Assembly (NCBI RefSeq): GCF_027853915.1
Contig: NZ_JAQGLA010000007.1
Location: forward strand, 1 to 64,000
Reading direction: 5' to 3'
Source of the DNA: Saccharopolyspora oryzae
GTDB taxonomy: Bacteria; Actinomycetota; Actinomycetes; Mycobacteriales; Pseudonocardiaceae
DNA length: 64,000 bases
A program made the position numbers and the translations under genes. How positions within the stretch are numbered: the first letter of the stretch is position 1; each line of letters opens with the position of its first letter. Below are positions 63,956 through 64,000 of the stretch, piece by piece. The notes below the pieces were generated by a model. The model worked only from the letters and a program-made list of their open reading frames with translations. It did not search any database and was not told where the DNA came from.

Positions 63956-64000
63956 CGGCAATGCGCCCTCTGCAATCCAGTGGTCTCGTCAGGCCTGCCG

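Overview
The window comes from a high-GC actinobacterium. G/C-rich third positions, frequent GTG/TTG starts, many ATGA/GTGA stop-start overlaps and the families present (tandem universal stress proteins, DUF1876, DUF3040, DUF6879, ECF41 sigma factor, LAL-type LuxR regulator, NB-ARC/TPR regulator) all fit. A Pseudonocardiaceae-type host (Saccharopolyspora/Amycolatopsis-like) is the best guess, but this is inference from gene content. No tRNA, rRNA, CRISPR array or transposase was found.

Layout. (1) 1-6849: the end-truncated gene of a GNAT/ADP-forming acyl-CoA synthetase fusion on the minus strand, then a plus-strand operon for an NAD-linked formate-dehydrogenase-like complex (NuoE/F-like flavoprotein and a NuoG/FdhA-like molybdoprotein) and a CBS-BON protein. 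(2) 7031-9054: three plus-strand genes of unknown function. (3) 9075-35860: a stress/dormancy island. It holds a Rv1733c-like membrane protein, a complete nine-gene V/A-type ATPase operon, a CtpF-like P-type ATPase, a truncated NadE-like gene, an MgtC/DUF4010 membrane protein, a truncated beta-phosphoglucomutase in front of a GH65 phosphorylase, DUF1876 (Rv1738-like), DUF3040, a flippase-like protein, five tandem-domain universal stress proteins (USPs), two Acg-type nitroreductases, a CBS protein, nicotinate phosphoribosyltransferase and PPK2. (4) 36015-42351: somewhat AT-richer stretch with unknown proteins and a STAND NTPase/DUF6879 cluster. (5) 42570-48752: spermidine-synthase-like protein, an ECF41 sigma factor with its carboxymuconolactone-decarboxylase-like partner and a textbook ECF41 promoter, a frameshifted WD40 gene, and a homodimeric-E1/transketolase-like enzyme. 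(6) 48764-54239: a streptogramin A plus B resistance operon (vat, vgb) divergent from a large LuxR regulator. (7) 54614-58856: a lipoprotein, a second copy of the convergent USP pair, a PPOX protein, DUF1062 and SHOCT proteins. (8) 59142-63955: M20 amidohydrolase, 3-hydroxyacyl-CoA-dehydrogenase-like and opine-dehydrogenase-like enzymes, and an MFS transporter.

How the genes work together. Most genes of region 3 belong to families that make up the Mycobacterium tuberculosis DosR (DevR) dormancy regulon (USPs, Acg/Rv2032, Rv1738, Rv1733c, CtpF, PncB2, CBS proteins). Comparing their upstream regions by eye gives a recurrent 14-base imperfect palindrome, G-R-G-N-C-N-W-W-N-G-N-C-M-C. It has the same half-site spacing as the DosR box GGGACTWWAGTCCC. 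Ten copies lie in front of island or island-like genes, and a weaker eleventh lies in front of the V/A-ATPase operon. The main proposal is therefore a DosR-like hypoxia/energy-stress regulon that has been extended with an archaeal-type rotary ATPase. The regulator itself is not in the window.
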